DNA from: Notospermus geniculatus
Taxonomy: Eukaryota > Nemertea > Pilidiophora > Heteronemertea > Lineidae
NCBI GenBank assembly: GCA_002633025.1
Contig: NMRB01001897.1
Coordinates: forward strand, 14,090 to 78,089
Direction: 5' to 3'
DNA: 64,000 bases
This document shows, one piece after another, positions 45,846 through 56,329 of the stretch. The notes beneath the pieces are model-generated. The model ran no database searches. It was not told the origin of the DNA and saw only the letters and a program-made list of their open reading frames with translations. Numbering within the stretch: position 1 is the first letter of the stretch; every line of letters begins with the position of its first letter. A program made the translations under genes and the position numbers.

Positions 45846-46027
45846 TACTAAAATTTAAGAAGAGTTTGTTTGTTTGTGCGTGGGTGTGTTCGCGATTTTT
45901 CCAAGACTGACGAACAGATCGCCGCCAAACATGCAGACAGACCTGGGAAATGTCCTTATGAAGCCCAAATTTTGATATAACACAGTTTCCGAAATATCAA
46001 GATCTTAACGAAAATAACAATGCTGTT

Positions 46028-46215
46028 TACGCCGTTTGACGTCACAACGTCATCGAGATTTCCGCCGTGTTGTCAGTGATGTCGGCAACGTCATGTGATG
46101 AAATGACGTCATTGCACCCCCAAGCGCTCCTAATGACGTGACGCGTCTCGCATGAGGCCTAGACTAATCAGAATTCTTGATTTAGCAGTTCCCCCACTTA
46201 ACGGGTATTGCCTAG
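46028..46215. repeat. Dispersed repeat rich in TGACGTCA-like words, copy 2
   Basis: Same word order as 4394-4505: GACGTCACAACGTCATCGAGATTTCC, GATGTCGGCAACGTCATGTG, AATGACGTCATTGC, then AACGGGTATTGCCTAGTT. About 90 extra bases separate the last two parts. Confidence 0.6.
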
Positions 46216-46639
46216 TTCTATAAATACATGTAATGTACATCGGGAACCATACGACATTCACCATGTCTCTTCTACAGAAAGGTTCAGGAAGGCAAGAATG
46301 AGATGAGAATTGCACATCTCTTGATCATCCCTTCGATCACTGTTTTGCATTCAAGCAGCGTCCGAGCAAGACTCCTGTTGACATGGCTTCAATCCCGACC
46401 GATGATTAGCAAACGCCGGTCGGAATATTGATCAGGTATTCAACAGATATATCAAGAGGAGTGCGCTGAGAATGTACAGCCTCGTGGCTATCTCAGGATG
46501 TTTCCGGTGAAAAGATGTTCAGATGGACGGTGAAAATGGAATTGAGAAAGAAGTCGGTAAGAGTTCTACTTCAAAGGAACTGATGCCTTTGGTAACAAAA
46601 CCCACACACAAATAATAAGCAAGTATCCTATTGTATTTG

Positions 46640-46890
46640 ATTTTTCCATCAAGGCTAACGTAGAAGAATTATGGACCCTGATAAGTAATGGAAGAGGTCA
46701 TCTCAAGGTAGATTGGGGTCTTTTTCTTTTCCTTCCAAGGCAAAAGGCACCACAGGTTAGCTGTCCCATGTGATGGATGTAAAGAGCCGTGGATGGTTAA
46801 TGCCATGGTTCAGGCTTGATTCGAACGGTCCTGGGACCTGCTGCTTGCTGAGCGATCTGATAATCACTAAGCTACATGTATCAGGATCTT
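46640..46890 (-). mobile_element. tRNA-derived SINE, family B, copy 2
   Basis: Read on the minus strand, the head is GTAGCTTAGTGATTATCAGA...GACCGTTCGAATCAAGCC, that is, A-box and B-box regions in tRNA spacing. The body ends at AAAAGACCCC and is shared with the 7.7 and 54.9 kb copies. It lies directly against the next element. Confidence 0.7.
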
Positions 46891-46892
46891 AA

Positions 46893-47578
46893 AGCGATGT
46901 ACGCGGGCTCTGCAGTAACTGCACATCGATAGTGCCTCTATTTCCCGTATGGCGGCAGCACTACAATTTATGAATGAAATTCCAAGTAGGTCATCTCATT
47001 ATAATACTACGGAATTTACTATGACCAATCAGCAGCGAGGAGAGTGACATGAGTGACAGGGATGCCGACGGGATGACGGGGGCGACGATTCGAAGAATCA
47101 TCCGCAAAAACATGCGAAGGATGGTGTTGGCCGTGGGTCAGCGACGTTCAGAGGTACACTGCTAAGTCCTCATTTAGTGCTACAACAATTTTCTGTCTTC
47201 ACACGCCGCCATCTGGCTAAACTTGCAGCATAGACGTGGATTTTTCTGGTCTTCCTCCTCACACTTCGGCTTTTACGGCGCCATGTTTGTTGTCAGTCCG
47301 TCGATCTCGTTCTGGGAAATCCCCGTGAGATTTTGAAATTTTCCTGGCAGTAAACATTTTTGTCGCCCAAATTCATTGAAATAATATTAATAAAAGATTT
47401 TTCATGAACGTTTTATTGTATAAAACGTCGACAATACCGTAGTTTGATGGCTCAAAGATGCTAGAAATCACACGAGATCAGTTTCAAGAATCCCGCCAGC
47501 TATGAATGAAATTGGGGAGCTATCGCGGGTCGCGATAGTTGAACGAGATGTCATTTTCAACCTCGCGAGTACATCGCT
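46893..47578. mobile_element. 686-bp TTAA-flanked non-autonomous element
   Basis: The left end AGCGATGTACGCGGG and the right end CTCGCGAGTACATCGCT are inverted copies. TTAA lies outside both (46889-46892 and 47579-47582), as produced by piggyBac or Kolobok transposases. A GC-rich 27-codon ATG-initiated frame ending in a GTACAC donor-like site (47073-47153) lies inside and is not called as a gene. ATGAATGAAATT occurs near both ends (46973, 47502). Confidence 0.65.
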
Positions 47579-47965
47579 TTAAAACAGCCAATCTATTTGT
47601 TTTTTATATGAATGTTGATGAAGAACTGACCACCAAATACGGCTTTGTAACTCTACAAGACAACATCGGGTGAATTCAATAGTAAAAGTTGCACTTCAGA
47701 GAAAGTTGTCCTCTATCACATGAAGAGTAGGTCCAAACTCAGAACCTCAGAGATGATGTAGGTGCCAATGTTTTCATTGCAACATTTTGACACCCTAAGC
47801 CAGTCTCTGCAGCGAGAGGGCCTGCAACATCATTACACAGAACCGTTGCTCAGGCGATCGCACATCCTCCCACAGGGATCTAATACTTCTCTCCCCTTTT
47901 TCCATCTGCACAGTTGTGTGCGAGCGTTTGAAGAGGAGCAAGATCAAGCCCTGCTATTGCAGGAC

Positions 47966-48123
47966 AGGAAAGCAGTGAAAACCCACAGGCTGAAAGTAAA
48001 GCCACAGGAAAGCAGTGAAAACCCACAGGCTGAAAGTAAAGCCACAGGAGAGCAGTGAAAACCCACAGGCTGAAGTAAAGCCACAGGAAAGCAGTGAAAA
48101 CCCACAGGCTGAAAGTAAAGCCA
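47966..48123. repeat. Tandem array, four copies of a 40-bp unit
   Basis: The units read AGGAAAGCAGTGAAAACCCA plus CAGGCTGAAAGTAAAGCCAC. One copy has lost an A and another has AGGAGAG for AGGAAAG. High identity means recent expansion. The frame through it (QESSENPQAESKATG) is a by-product, since 40 is not a multiple of three. Confidence 0.95.
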
Positions 48124-48129
48124 TTAGTA

Positions 48130-48715
48130 CAGAATTCTATGACTGAGGATGAACAGTGACAATAGCCACATACAGCCTTGGAGAGTAATGGGGAGTTGTG
48201 CGTTACCAGGAAATCATCGCCCACGGGAGCAATCATGAAACTTCTGAAACATCCATTTTAATATTCGCGGCCATGGACATAAGTCATGCTGATAGAGGGA
48301 AATCTATGACAGAGCAAAACTGGTAATGTACTGCTTACAAGTGAAACTGATTATCACAATCAGTAAACCATGTTGATTCAACATGGGTTTATACTGATTG
48401 TCAGATGTAAGCCAAAATTTCCATGGAAACAATTTCTTTGCGAACTTCTAAATTGATATTGTGTGAAAAAATGGGAAATGACAGCTGTTTTCGCTGGTGT
48501 TTTTCCAAAAAAGATGAATGTCTGATAAACGTTTATAGTGTTAGAATAAGGCGGTTTAGATGCATAGCTGAAAAAACATGTTTGAATTCATTCTGATTCA
48601 ATCGGATCTAATCTGATTCAAAACTGGATGTGGTATCAATGGATGCATTACAGCACCAACTAGACGTGGGCTTTGATGTGGGCTATAAGGTGGCTGCATT
48701 TTTCTTTGTAACCTC
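48130..48715. other. Intergenic, nothing recognised
   Basis: Short ORFs only. A small palindrome around AACCATGTTGATTCAACATGGTT-like sequence sits near 48366-48388. Confidence 0.45.
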
Positions 48716-48719
48716 AATA

Positions 48720-49524
48720 AAGTCCTGTTTATACTACAGCGGTTTCTGCCACCATGTGCGGCGAACGGTGCAGTTTCACAGGGTTTTGGAGAATCCTTCG
48801 ATAGTTAATAATACATAGCATGTTAGGCCAGCCTTTTTTTATACCTTGGTGCTCGGACCCGCCGACGATGTATTTCCGCAATTGAAAAAAAAATAAATTT
48901 TTTTTTTCTTCAAATTCTCGGATCCGCCGATGTCCAAATGACTGAAACTGGAAAAAAAATAATTTTTTATTATTTTTTTTATTCCGCCCGCCGCCTCTTG
49001 GATCCAAACTCCAAAATTTACATTTTTGTTTTGGTCCGAGTCGGCAGCAGAGGTGCAATCTCGTACCCAGAGTTCAACATTCCATGAGGAATAATGGTGG
49101 CGGCCTCTTCAGATTCATGATGCTTATCCATCAGTACAATTACGGTGTTCTTTCTACTGTGTTGCTTCAAATGACCATGCTGGTTAGTTGATTTGTATGA
49201 TCAGCTGCGGAAGCTCCACTCTGATTTTGCACGCAGTGAGTTAGTTTAAAGACAGGAAATAAATATTTTTTTTCAAATAAATATTTATCTTTATTTCTTC
49301 CTCCGACATCTCTGAGATCCGCATTTTATTTGAGAATCACAAAAACAGCCTGAAAATAATTTTTTATTTTTTATTTTTTTCCGCCCTCCTCTCCTGAATT
49401 GTCACTAGAGATGTCCGAGCACCAAGGTATAAAAAAAGGCTGGCCTTAATTATCATAATGCCTGTGAAAACCGCACTATTGCCGCAAACCATGGCGGAAG
49501 CCGCTATAGAGTGGAAAGGGGCCT
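48720..49524. mobile_element. Palindromic MITE interrupted by a nested element
   Basis: The outer parts (AGCGGTTTCTGCCACCATG... GGGTTTTGGAGAATCCTTCGAT on the left; AATTATC...CCTGTGAAAACCGCAC...CCATGGCGGAAGCCGCT on the right) correspond in order to the uninterrupted relative at 4223-4394. The ends approach TAAAG (left) and CTTATAA (right). The inner 48826-49445 is a separate insertion. Confidence 0.8.
48826..49445. mobile_element. 620-bp inverted-repeat element nested in an older MITE, TTA duplication
   Basis: The ends are GGCCAGCCTTTTTTTATACC plus TTGGTGCTCGGA and its exact reverse complement. TTA occurs on both sides (48823-48825 and 49446-49448); the uninterrupted relative at 4.2 kb has one TTA at this position. 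A 3-bp TTA/TAA duplication is the signature of PIF/Harbinger transposition. The interior is AT-rich with A/T homopolymers and no ORF of note. Confidence 0.9.
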
Positions 49525-49799
49525 TATAATCCACTTGAAGCAACAGAAGTGCTCAATGCACATGCATAAAGGTGAACTTGAGTCGACAGTGAGACGTAAT
49601 TGTGTTTAGACGACCCATATTGATCTGGATGCATCCGGATTAGACCCAACGGAACCAGCTCAAGAGATGGTCTATTTCGAAGCATGAGTACCGATTAGTT
49701 CCGTGTTGTAATTTTGACCATATTTGATCTGATTGCATCTCTTTTTTCTGCACTCTTAATGGCCCCCATGGACACCACACTCAGTATTAGACTATGATA

Positions 49800-50013
49800 T
49801 ACTGTAACTTCGCTTCTAAAAGGTCACTGACAAACATGGAAGTTGACCTGGTTTTTCTCCTCCAAAGCTCCCGTCCAAACTGTCATTTGAGACCATTCAT
49901 ACAGTAAATGCCAATCAGGGTTTACTATGGGCTGTCAACCTCTGAATAATTCAGTACAGAAGGAGGACATTCATACACGATCACTGTGACCTTTTAGACG
50001 AGAAATTACAGTA
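49800..50013. mobile_element. TA-flanked MITE with TACTGTAA ends
   Basis: The left end TACTGTAACTTCGCTTCTAA then AAGGTCACTG is mirrored at the right end by CAGTGTGACCTTTTAGACG...ATTACAGTA. TA lies outside both ends (49798-49799 and 50014-50015). It is 214 bp with no coding capacity. Confidence 0.75.
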
Positions 50014-50888
50014 TACCAGCAGGAAGCCACACTAAATGGCCAAATTGCTCCTGTGTTGTGAAAACAATGTTCTCCATATTGAGTCTATCAATAGAGAAGC
50101 CTAAACAAATCAACGAGATATTTCCTAACAATTAGTCTCACTAACATGACTAAGGTTAATTCATCAATACCACATGGAAATGATACTGTCATTATACATC
50201 TATCAATCCTCGTGCTAATAACTGGCACAAAAATTGACAATCCGATAATATGATGGAAATTGCCTTTGGCTAGAATGCACCAATTTGCCGCCACCTTATA
50301 TGACCGGATCGGGTAACTATCATCATAACCATAGTCAACTTTTAGATTGGTATTTTCATTTGGGTATCTTGTTACGTTGTACAGCTGTGCCATGCTTTTT
50401 TCTGAGTTCGGTTCACTGTACATTGTAAAGGATTACACCTTGACCCCAAGAGATCATCACAATAGGAACAGTCAGCCGCGCGTATCACCAAAAGATGGCA
50501 GCACAGCCATAGTGACACCTGTTGGTCAACTCACTCACAACTCCTATTCTATCTGACTTCATAACCTTCCACAGTAATTTTGTTCTTTCCGACATAGAAT
50601 CAAGAGAAATGTGCAAAGTGCACAGTGACAACAAAATGAACTGTGCAGACATCGTACCATGACCAATGCCATTTCTATTATTGACCCTAAGATGTGCATT
50701 TTGCACTTTGCAGTAATATTCAAAAGACTAGATATAAATGTATTATAGTATTGGTATAGTAGTAGGCCTACTCCTTGTCAAATATCTGTTTTGCTAAGTT
50801 CCTTTCTTAAAATCATGCAACCCCTGAAGCCTGGTTGCACGATGGGACCTTCTTCCTTTTTTTATTTCTCCATGGATATATGACTCAC

Positions 50889-50948
50889 CTGAAGCCCATT
50901 TTCATCATCCTGTACTCCCTCGTCCGAAGAAACGTCAGCTGATGCCAT
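50889..50948 (-). CDS. Likely first coding exon of an unrecognised gene
   Basis: On the minus strand an ATG at 50948-50946 opens exactly 20 codons (MASADVSSDEGVQDDENGLQ), followed directly by a consensus donor (CAG then GTGAGT), phase 0. The peptide is acidic, like many disordered N-termini of intracellular proteins. The following exons should lie at lower coordinates, but I could not identify one with confidence between 49 and 50.8 kb. They may lie beyond a long intron. Upstream (51-53.5 kb) could hold 5' untranslated exons and promoter. The gene family is not recognised. Confidence 0.4.
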
Positions 50949-50999
50949 AGTTCAGTAATCCAACTGAATACCACATTGAAATCGACAATACATCCGACT

Positions 51000-53900
51000 G
51001 AAATACTACTAAACAAACATCTCGGCGATTCACTCGGCGTCGTACAGACGTAGATGTATCCATCGTAAAAAATACATCACCCACGACCTGAAGACATGAC
51101 GGGTGAAGATTTGGGTGTCATTCCCAGGTCTCAAGTAATCCGCGATACCAAATACTCCTCGACGAGTTCCACCAGTCACACACGAGGAATTCCTCGTGGA
51201 CTTTGCCAGTACTAGTATATCTCTAATTGCCTAATCGCTCTAGGATCAATACCGCTAAACGAGCAATCACAGTGTAACAATTCTACAATCCTATACGTTT
51301 CTTGTGGGAGAACCGAACCTATGGTAGGCTGTACATGATACACCATCCATCAGGCAATGGCATTTTAATTAAATCACACTTTCACCCCACACACTTCATC
51401 ACGAAAAAATTTCCACTTGATCATCACACTATATACAGATATTAACCTTTCGCATTAACCTTTTTGACATGCTGCGTCGATAAAACGAGCCATACACTGT
51501 TATATTAAAATAATCCCTCTTTGATTTCCTGGTGAGCGTAGGTCCCTTACTTTTTCTCCCTTGATGTCGTGGATTCACTCCCAGGGTTTAACGGGGGTCG
51601 ATATTTCTGTTGTGACCTCTTTGATCCCAGGTCATCAATCGTAATCAAAGAAATTTATTGATTAATAGAAAATGTGAGAAAACGTTAAGACAATAGAGAT
51701 CAAGGAACATCAATAGTTGCCAACACATCCAATCGAGCTTCCAACACCTTGTATGTTTCAGATACGTTCATTTCCTGATCAGACGCACAGCCGACAAAAT
51801 ACACAGTATTTTCCTGTTTGATGACATAGAGATATTCATTTTCCATACATTGATTTATCTTGTTGAAGCTGATAATATTCTACTGATGTCCCAAATGTCA
51901 TTGCATAAAGGTTGATAAACATAAAATGTGCAATCATAGAAAATTGCTTTTTTGCATGTCGCAGCATAATTTGCATATCTTCCCCATGTGGCCTGTATAT
52001 GCAAATGAGTTACGAGGAGTCGATCACTAACTTAACGTTTATGGGTAACAACAAAGGCGTATGGTGCAACAGGTCGGAAAAATCAACAAGTGGTCGTTTA
52101 TTGACGCTGTCACTAGTGTCAGAGATTAACAAACAAGGCAGTGCAGAACAGCATCACACCATATAAGGCTTGATGAGAACAAACTTAGTTTCCCCGAGGG
52201 ACTGAAAAATTTGTATGCCACACCAGCAGCAAATCAACAATTCTTCTTTTGAATTAACAATTGGTAAAAAAAACCGAATCCTCCCAAGAGTGGAGTAACA
52301 ATTATACGAAAGGAGGGTTAAAAATATCACAGAATCCAAACTTCAAAAATATCACAGAGGAATTAATCCTTAACTTGAATCACAATATGACTTTAGACTT
52401 TATATCCACTTTGGAAAATTATCCCAATTCACAACACACTGTTGAAATGAATTTCACACACTCTTGTTAAAAAAGGAAAAAAATTAAATTATGCTGACTG
52501 CACTTGTAGCTATCTGAAACTTCACTTTCCCCTCACTATTTCACCTGTCTGTTTCAAACAATTGAAATATAAATAATTTTTACACGACTTTTCCATCAAC
52601 AAGTAATGTAAATCGTTCCACTGTGATTGCGGAAACGGAGAGCTGCGCTTGCTATCGATCTTGATTATAAGTTATGGCTCCAATCTATAATCCTCCGTAT
52701 AACTGTCAAACCAATAAATCAGGCATGGTCTAATCCCGGCTTAATCCCAGTCGACTCACCAGCTGAAATGATATCCCAACGCACATTGATCATACAAAAT
52801 GGTACAAAAATACCAACAAATCATATCCATATATCAAACTAGCAATATTTCATGGGGTATCCGAGGTAATTATTTTTATATATAACCACAGGTTATCGTC
52901 ATATGTTACAAATGGCTTTTCTGTTTTTTCTGGTTAGGATGTCAGTTTCGCCAAATCCAATATGGCTGTCTCGGTCAGTGCAGCAACACTGCAGGTGTGA
53001 GTGTACTCAAAATTCACAAGGTTTTATATCCTGAAATCCCGAAACTAACTTTTTGTGATGAGTGGGACGATGATGATATCATTTCTGATCGCTAATCCAC
53101 TGATCTTGAATGATATCATTAAATAGCCATTCCTCAGTTCTTTGGAAGCCGACGAAGAAGACATTAGTTGAGTAAACTGTATGAGTACAGTCGGAGACCT
53201 GATGACACATCCACAGCCCGCACAGAGTGCAGTCCAGGTAATATAGATCCCACACTTCCTACTGCTGGCGAAATAGCGTGGAATCAACCATAAATGGGAC
53301 AAAACGACCAAAATCCAGATGCCTCGCCACGAAAATGAAATAAGCCGCCATCGTAGAGAATCTTAAATCCACGCTCAGGCCGTAATGTCAGAATGTCCAG
53401 TCCCCTATCATCCAGCTGTCCTCAACATCCAGGTCAATACCTGCCTCAACAGTACCGCCGAGTCTTCTGCCTAGAGCCCAGCTACAGTCTGGTTATGATC
53501 AGTCTGCTAACTGCACACTAGCCGACTGTCAGACAACACCGCTGCCTCTAAGGCAACAGGCAGTTCTACTAGAATACTAAATTACCGCCAACAGTTTACA
53601 ATTTGATTTCTACTTATTATACAAATGAGGGGGTAAGACGTGGCATGAATACCACAGTGGACCTCAGGAGTGCCGACACCGACAAAGGATCATTCAGCTG
53701 GGAGGCTGACAACTCGAATTACAAGAATTACGTATCTACAAATTTCCATAATTTTTCACCACCTTAAGCATCGGCGAACCCAGATTTGTCTCCAGGGAAT
53801 GCCAATCGTGTGACAAAATTTCCATAGAACGGGGACCACACAAATATCGTGAGGTGTGTGGTGATAAACGCACGGCACAGCAGCTCTACAATATTGATAA

Positions 53901-54105
53901 ATGAAGTCGTTTGCGTGAAAAATATTCATGGGACGTCGATGCAATCTGTTAGACTGTCGAAAAGAGCTTAGCTGTAAGACACTTTCTGTATGGCACGATC
54001 AATTCTGACGGAGATTTAGAAGTCCTTCAGACACCCCGATCTTATCCTATATAATACGAGCTATTTGCACAGAAGTGAAAAGATGGGTACTTGAACTGAA
54101 TATAG
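51000..54105. other. Intergenic or 5' region, no gene supported
   Basis: Several short ORFs lack domains. At 53090-53360 on the minus strand one frame gives 30 codons, a TAG, then 57 more codons in the same frame, and another frame is open for 88 codons; neither matches anything I know. Confidence 0.4.
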
Positions 54106-54106
54106 A

Positions 54107-54900
54107 ATTCAGTGCTGCTTTAATACTGGAGGTGTCAGACATCAATAATACATGCTTACCATGTAATCATTTATCTTAATGTCGACAGGAAAATGTATCT
54201 TTCATCACCTCCTTAACCCTCTAGAGACCTCGTCTACAGCCAGGAGAAATTCATGAGGTGCACTGGCGGGGCGGATCCAGAATCAGTCAAATTTTAACAT
54301 CTTTTCAAAATTTTGAAACTTCCACAAAATAGAGGAGGCACGGATTGGGTGTGCCCCCCTTGGATCCGTGTGCCTGACTGGGATGGTGCAGACCAAGATC
54401 CTATTTTGATGTTTTAGAACTTCCTAGCGGCCTTTTATGGCCTTACCTGCTGCTGCCAAGGCTGAAATTTGCAGTACACATAGGCCTACAGGGTACCAAG
54501 ATGCATATAATTCAGAGTTACAATATTCTAGTTGCTGTGGTTTATATGATGAGCCAGACTCATTTTTCAAGATGGCTGCCTGGCAGCCATCTTTGAAGTC
54601 CAATATGGCTCAAATAAGGTATACACGTAGAGGGTATGTAGATACATGTATGACATAATGGGCTAAAGTCCAGTTTTCAAGATGACCGCCTGGGAGCAAT
54701 ATTTACTTTAACTGATAGAATTCAGTGCTGCTTTAATACTGGAGGTGTGACCACATTAATAATACATGATTACCAATGGGCTGAATCATTTATTTTGCTG
54801 TCACCAGGAATGTTTTCTTCATCACAGTCTTAACCCTCTGGAGACTTTCTTTGACCAGGAGAAGTCGCATTAGGTTGGTGCAGACCGAGATCCTGTGTTG
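54107..54900. repeat. Direct duplication, two diverged copies ~600 bp apart
   Basis: The phrase AATTCAGTGCTGCTTTAATA then CTGGAGGTGT, CATCACCTCCTTAACCCTCT(A/G)GAGAC, CCAGGAGAA and TGGTGCAGACC(A/G)AGATCCT occurs at 54110-54400 and again at 54719-54896. The first copy is interrupted by the MITE at 54267-54376; the second is not. A third partial copy (AGAAATTCATGCA...GGTGCAGACCAAG) lies near 55057-55098. Confidence 0.75.
54267..54376. mobile_element. Short CGGATCC-family MITE, ACTGG target duplication
   Basis: It begins CGGGGCGGATCC and ends CTTGGATCCGTGTGCCTG. ACTGG flanks both sides (54262-54266 and 54377-54381). It is a 110-bp deletion derivative related to the 25.8-kb copy, inserted in one of two duplicated sequences. 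Confidence 0.8.
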
Positions 54901-55040
54901 ATCCAGCCTGGGTCATAAGGGATTAACCATCCCTGGCTCTTCTCGTCCCTTGCATGGGACAGTAAGCTGTGGCGCCTTGTACCTTGTGTCTTTGTAAGGG
55001 CAAGTAGAAGACGCCATAAAGTGAGGAATATAAAATTCAA
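54890..55040 (+). mobile_element. tRNA-derived SINE, family B, copy 3 (truncated)
   Basis: GGATTAACCATCCCTGGCTC, CCCTTGCATGGGACAGTAAGC and GGCGCCTTGTACCTTGTGTC are the reverse complement of words in the 7.7 and 46.6 kb copies. The tRNA-like head is largely missing. Confidence 0.65.
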
Positions 55041-55379
55041 TACAATGCAATACCAGAAGAAATTCATGCATCGCAATGGTGTGGTGCAGACCAAGTTTTA
55101 GAAGTTCGAAGTGGCCCTGCACCAGCTTTTACAATGGGTTATAAGCCCAAAATTTTAAAACTCTTCTGACATTAATTGATTTCAGCTCTCGCAAGGGTTC
55201 TATTATCTGGAGCGAACAGTAACTGGCGATGCAGGATTTCTAGAATTCTGCAGCAAAGACTGATTTCCTTTGCCTCCAGACAACTTGTATCCAAGAACTT
55301 CGGAACTCTCCAAAGGCCAGATATGAATTTGAATTGCAATGGGAGCAGTGAAAATAATCTAGAACCTTTTTGGAGATCA

Positions 55380-56310
55380 AAATCATTTTAGTAATCAGAA
55401 TGAGCTTCATTCTCCAAGGCATTACTTCAGCTATCACAACAGGCGGCAATCCAGGAATTCTGCAAATCTCATAAGGCCAGGATTTATTTCAGCTGTCACA
55501 TTGGGTGGCAAAATTCAAGAATCTTGGTACCTCTGCCATTATGGTATTACATCTGCCATCAATTCAAGAATCACATGCTTCCTTTTTCTGTGGTCACAAT
55601 ATGCATGTTGTTGGAAAAATTCTGAAACCGGTCTACATCAAGATCATTTTCAGTGGTTACTGTCACTTGCAAATTTCTGTAGCCAGGGCCACTCTCAGCA
55701 CCATTGGGTGGCAACCCTACTGTTCTATGGCCCAGATTGATTCAGTGGTTACAGCCACCTGCACTTTCGGCTAGGATTATTCTCTGCCTCACCATTGGGT
55801 GGCAAATTAAATCCTACTGTTTTAATGGCCTAGATTCATTTCACCGGCCACAGCCACCAGCAGTTTCCTGTGGGTAAGATTACTCTCAGCCTTACCATTG
55901 GGTGGCAATCCTACTGTTCTATCGCCTAGATTCATTCCGCAGCCACAGCTGCCAGCAGTTTCCTGTAGCTAGGATTACTCTCAGCCTTACTATTGGGTGG
56001 CAATCACACTGACCTACGGCCTAGAGTGATTTCAGTGGTTACAGGTGTCTGCAGTTTCCTGTGGCTACGATTAATCTCAGCCTTGGGTGGCAATCCTACT
56101 GTTCTAGGGCCTTGATTGATTTCGGTGGTTACAGCTGTCTGCAGCTTTCTGTGGCTACGATTAATCTCAGCCTTGGGTGGCAATCCTAATGTTCTAGGGC
56201 CTTGATTGATTTCGGTGGTTACAGCTGCCTGCAGCTTTCTGTGGCTACGATTACTCTCAGCCTTGGGTGGCAATCCTAATGTTCTAGGGCCTTGATTGAT
56301 TTGAGTGGTT
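55380..56310. repeat. Minisatellite with 90-bp unit, decaying upstream
   Basis: The start word (A)GTGGTTACAG falls at 56035, 56125, 56215 and 56305, exactly 90 bases apart, and in more diverged units at 55653, 55745, 55842 and 55935. Each unit contains CTCAGCCTTGGGTGGCAATC and GCCT(T/A)GATTGATTTC. Because 90 is a multiple of three, a minus-strand frame (56004-56324) is open through it and reads as a 30-residue repeat; this is most likely incidental. Confidence 0.9.
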
Positions 56311-56329
56311 GCGATGGGTGGCATGATGC

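Noticed and set aside
47073-47153. GC-rich ATG frame ending in a GTACAC donor-like site, considered as a first exon
   Set aside because: It lies inside the TTAA-flanked inverted-repeat element at 46893-47578.
48826-49445. LTR-type element reading of the 620-bp insert
   Set aside because: The ends are inverted, not direct, repeats and the duplication is 3 bp, so it is a DNA-transposon derivative.
53045-53355. Minus-strand frames of 88 codons, one with an internal TAG
   Set aside because: Two different frames are open at once and neither matches a family; readthrough or recoding would be speculation.
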